Origin: Legionella lytica
GTDB lineage: Bacteria > Pseudomonadota > Gammaproteobacteria > Legionellales > Legionellaceae
Direction: 5' to 3'
DNA length: 64,000 nt
Assembly: GCF_023921225.1 (NCBI RefSeq)
Contig: NZ_CP071527.1
Coordinates: 2,384,501-2,448,500 of the forward strand
The notes under the pieces are model-generated. The model did no database searches and was not told where the DNA came from. It saw nothing but the letters and a program-made list of their open reading frames with translations. This document shows, one piece after another, positions 62,415 to 64,000 of the stretch. The first letter of the stretch is position 1, and the number at the start of each line of letters is the position of its first letter. A program made the position numbers and the translations under genes.

Positions 62415-64000
62415 TTACAGAGATGCCCTGATTACAGAATCATCATTGTAATTATCTGGATCTTCCTCAGTGTAATGAGCTGGATCTTCCTCGGCCAGCA
62501 CCTGCTTATAGCGAGCTACGGAATTAGATGCCTCTGGAGTTGTCTTTTCATCAGATGCAAGAGATGACGATTTAAACAGCGAGAGAACCCACTCTATAGG
62601 TTTCAAAAGGAAACTCAATATTCGGACTCCCCAACCAGGCTGAGCCGCTGCAAGTTCTTTTGCTGCAACCTTAGCCATATGCTCAAGGAATTTACCATCA
62701 GTAAGATGGTTCACTTGCTTATAACATAAAGCAAGTACTTGTTCTTTTTGTTCTTCATTAATACCGATTAGATGATCGTGATCAATTAACAGATAGTCGA
62801 TTTGCTTTGCATAATTCTGTATATGATTGTATTGGCCCAAGCTAATTTCATGCACAATTTGCTCTTGCAAGCGGGTAATGATTTTTGCATAGGCTGCCGC
62901 ATGGAATACCTCTGGATTATGTAGTTCATCGAGCATCGTTTGATCTAATCGATCTATTCCGACATACAGTACTGCTAATAAAGGATGACTAAATATTTTT
63001 CTATGTTTATCAAGCTGTGCTGAAGTTTGCTCATATCCATTTTTAATGGCTTGCTTTCTTTGCTCTTCAGTTGGAGCTGTCGTAGTCGTAGTGACATCAC
63101 CGGTATTGATATAAATCATATTATCGATGTGATGAAATACTTTTTCACGATTTAATAATGCAGCAGTAGCTTTCAGCCATTGCCCACCAATAGCATAAGT
63201 AATTACCGAATCTAAAGCGTGTTTAAATGCAGACACTATTTCTGGGAGATGTCGCTCTGCTTTTTGAACCCGAGCTTCATAGGCTCCCGCGGCCTCCGCT
63301 TTAACACATAAGACCTCTTCTCGATTCAAGCCTTCAATTTCAGGCATATTATCTAAGATGCCTCCATCAGCAACAAACTCTCCCTTGGCATTTTTTCCTG
63401 GCACAAAAAGAACTGGGTGTGCTCCTGACCATTGAACGACTTGAGCAATAGATTGTTGTGGCGTAGTGCCTTCACTGTAGCGTTCTAATTCCTGTTTTGT
63501 TTGATTTGTTACAGCTACTGATAAATTTTTAATGTGATGCTTTTCTGCGTCAGGTAATAATTCACGAAGCACTCCAAGATCGCCTAAAGTGATCCGTGGA
63601 TTTTCTAATTCCTCACTATTTTGGCCTATAATTTGTTGAGGCACACTAACCATAGCCACATTCATTTTTTGAATGCTCTTAACCGATTGTGCCAATTTGA
63701 TCACATCATCAACATTCTTAATTTCTATACCTTGTTCAGCAAGAGCTTGCTCGTAGAGACTTATCTTACTAGACAATTGCACGTAATTTATTTCTAAGTG
63801 TGCCGGAATTGGCTTAGGCAAATCCTGCAAATGCTTTTTGATTTGCATCATGTAAATCACATCAAGGAAATTTCGGAAACTGTCTCCTTTAGCCCTAAAC
63901 CCTACTCCTTGAACATCAAGAAGTTTCTTGATATCCAATTCGTTAACTAACTTGGTCATATCTTCTGGGCTCATACCCACAGCAATAAGGCTCGCGGTCA
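62415..64000 (-). CDS. patatin-like phospholipase, N-terminus beyond the window; candidate effector
   Basis: The frame runs out of the right edge; 528 residues are visible. The first visible residues, TASLIAVGMSPEDM, are the stretch that follows the GxSxG(AG) nucleophile elbow in patatins, so the elbow itself lies just outside. The catalytic Asp is in FVADGGILDNMP (DGG), about 210 residues into the visible part. About 300 residues of helical sequence follow, with a hydrophobic patch (VRILSFLLKPIEWVLSLF) and an acidic tail ending SVIRASL. Legionella has several translocated patatin-like phospholipases (VipD, VpdA, VpdB, VpdC); the long C-terminal extension fits that group, but which one, if any, cannot be said. 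Confidence 0.8.
   Translation of the reverse strand, partial: TASLIAVGMSPEDMTKLVNELDIKKLLDVQGVGFRAKGDSFRNFLDVIYMMQIKKHLQDLPKPIPAHLEINYVQLSSKISLYEQALAEQGIEIKNVDDVIKLAQSVKSIQKMNVAMVSVPQQIIGQNSEELENPRITLGDLGVLRELLPDAEKHHIKNLSVAVTNQTKQELERYSEGTTPQQSIAQVVQWSGAHPVLFVPGKNAKGEFVADGGILDNMPEIEGLNREEVLCVKAEAAGAYEARVQKAERHLPEIVSAFKHALDSVITYAIGGQWLKATAALLNREKVFHHIDNMIYINTGDVTTTTTAPTEEQRKQAIKNGYEQTSAQLDKHRKIFSHPLLAVLYVGIDRLDQTMLDELHNPEVFHAAAYAKIITRLQEQIVHEISLGQYNHIQNYAKQIDYLLIDHDHLIGINEEQKEQVLALCYKQVNHLTDGKFLEHMAKVAAKELAAAQPGWGVRILSFLLKPIEWVLSLFKSSSLASDEKTTPEASNSVARYKQVLAEEDPAHYTEEDPDNYNDDSVIRASL

Overview
The window looks like chromosomal sequence from a Legionella species. This is inferred from several things seen together: an AT-rich genome; a LetS/BarA-type tripartite hybrid kinase; conserved gammaproteobacterial housekeeping genes (gltX, tsaB, yoaA, fdxA, yggX, mltA, hisC, phhB, dnaE, ligA, rmuC, mfd); and interspersed large, eukaryote-like or family-less proteins of the kind usually found as Dot/Icm (type IVB) effectors. 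It also carries a methyl-accepting chemotaxis protein. From memory, L. pneumophila lacks a chemotaxis system while some other Legionella species have one, so a non-pneumophila species is favoured. No phage, integrase, intact insertion sequence or CRISPR array is visible.

Layout. 1-5.1 kb: the tail of a LysR-type regulator, then a minus-strand block with a Ser-hydrolase-like membrane protein, a glutathione S-transferase, an unknown protein and a secreted beta-lactamase-fold protein. 5.3-12 kb: gltX, letS, a pyrophosphate-type phosphofructokinase, a type IV pilin and bolA one base apart. 12-17.2 kb: an outer-membrane barrel, a secreted subtilase lacking its usual catalytic Asp, an amino-acid permease and a Legionella-type membrane protein. 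17.4-20.6 kb: a minus-strand run fdxA-yoaA-tsaB-trm112-like. 20.8-25.2 kb: a large protein with a degenerate protein-kinase core, a PilZ-type protein, yggX and tRNA-Phe. 25.2-30.6 kb: a decayed coding remnant and three large proteins of unknown family (effector candidates). 30.7-34.6 kb: a polysaccharide deacetylase, mltA and a reduced minor-pilin operon pilV-pilW-pilX. 34.7-39.3 kb: a FAD-oxidoreductase/helical-repeat fusion, a hisC-phhB pair and small membrane proteins. 39.4-49.5 kb: dnaE, a peptide-type ABC importer without an ATPase gene, and ligA. 49.7-58.8 kb: a secreted lipase-like protein with a second exported protein, rmuC, a Tyr/Pro-rich membrane protein, mfd and an SLC13-type transporter. 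59-64 kb: an unknown protein, a chemoreceptor, and a minus-strand cluster of a patatin-like phospholipase (cut by the window edge), a 54-codon ORF and a 141-aa protein.

A strong theme in the non-coding DNA is palindromic repeats. Several short families recur between genes, and two loci have a nested architecture (an outer imperfect inverted repeat around an inner perfect palindrome) that looks like small non-autonomous mobile units. The most useful anomalies are the yoaA start region, where conserved N-terminal sequence continues upstream of the first ATG without any usual start codon; the subtilase with Asn at the Asp position; the kinase-like core at 22.0-22.4 kb; and the patatin/small-ORF cluster at the right edge. 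Function calls for effector candidates are inference from composition and context, not from a search.
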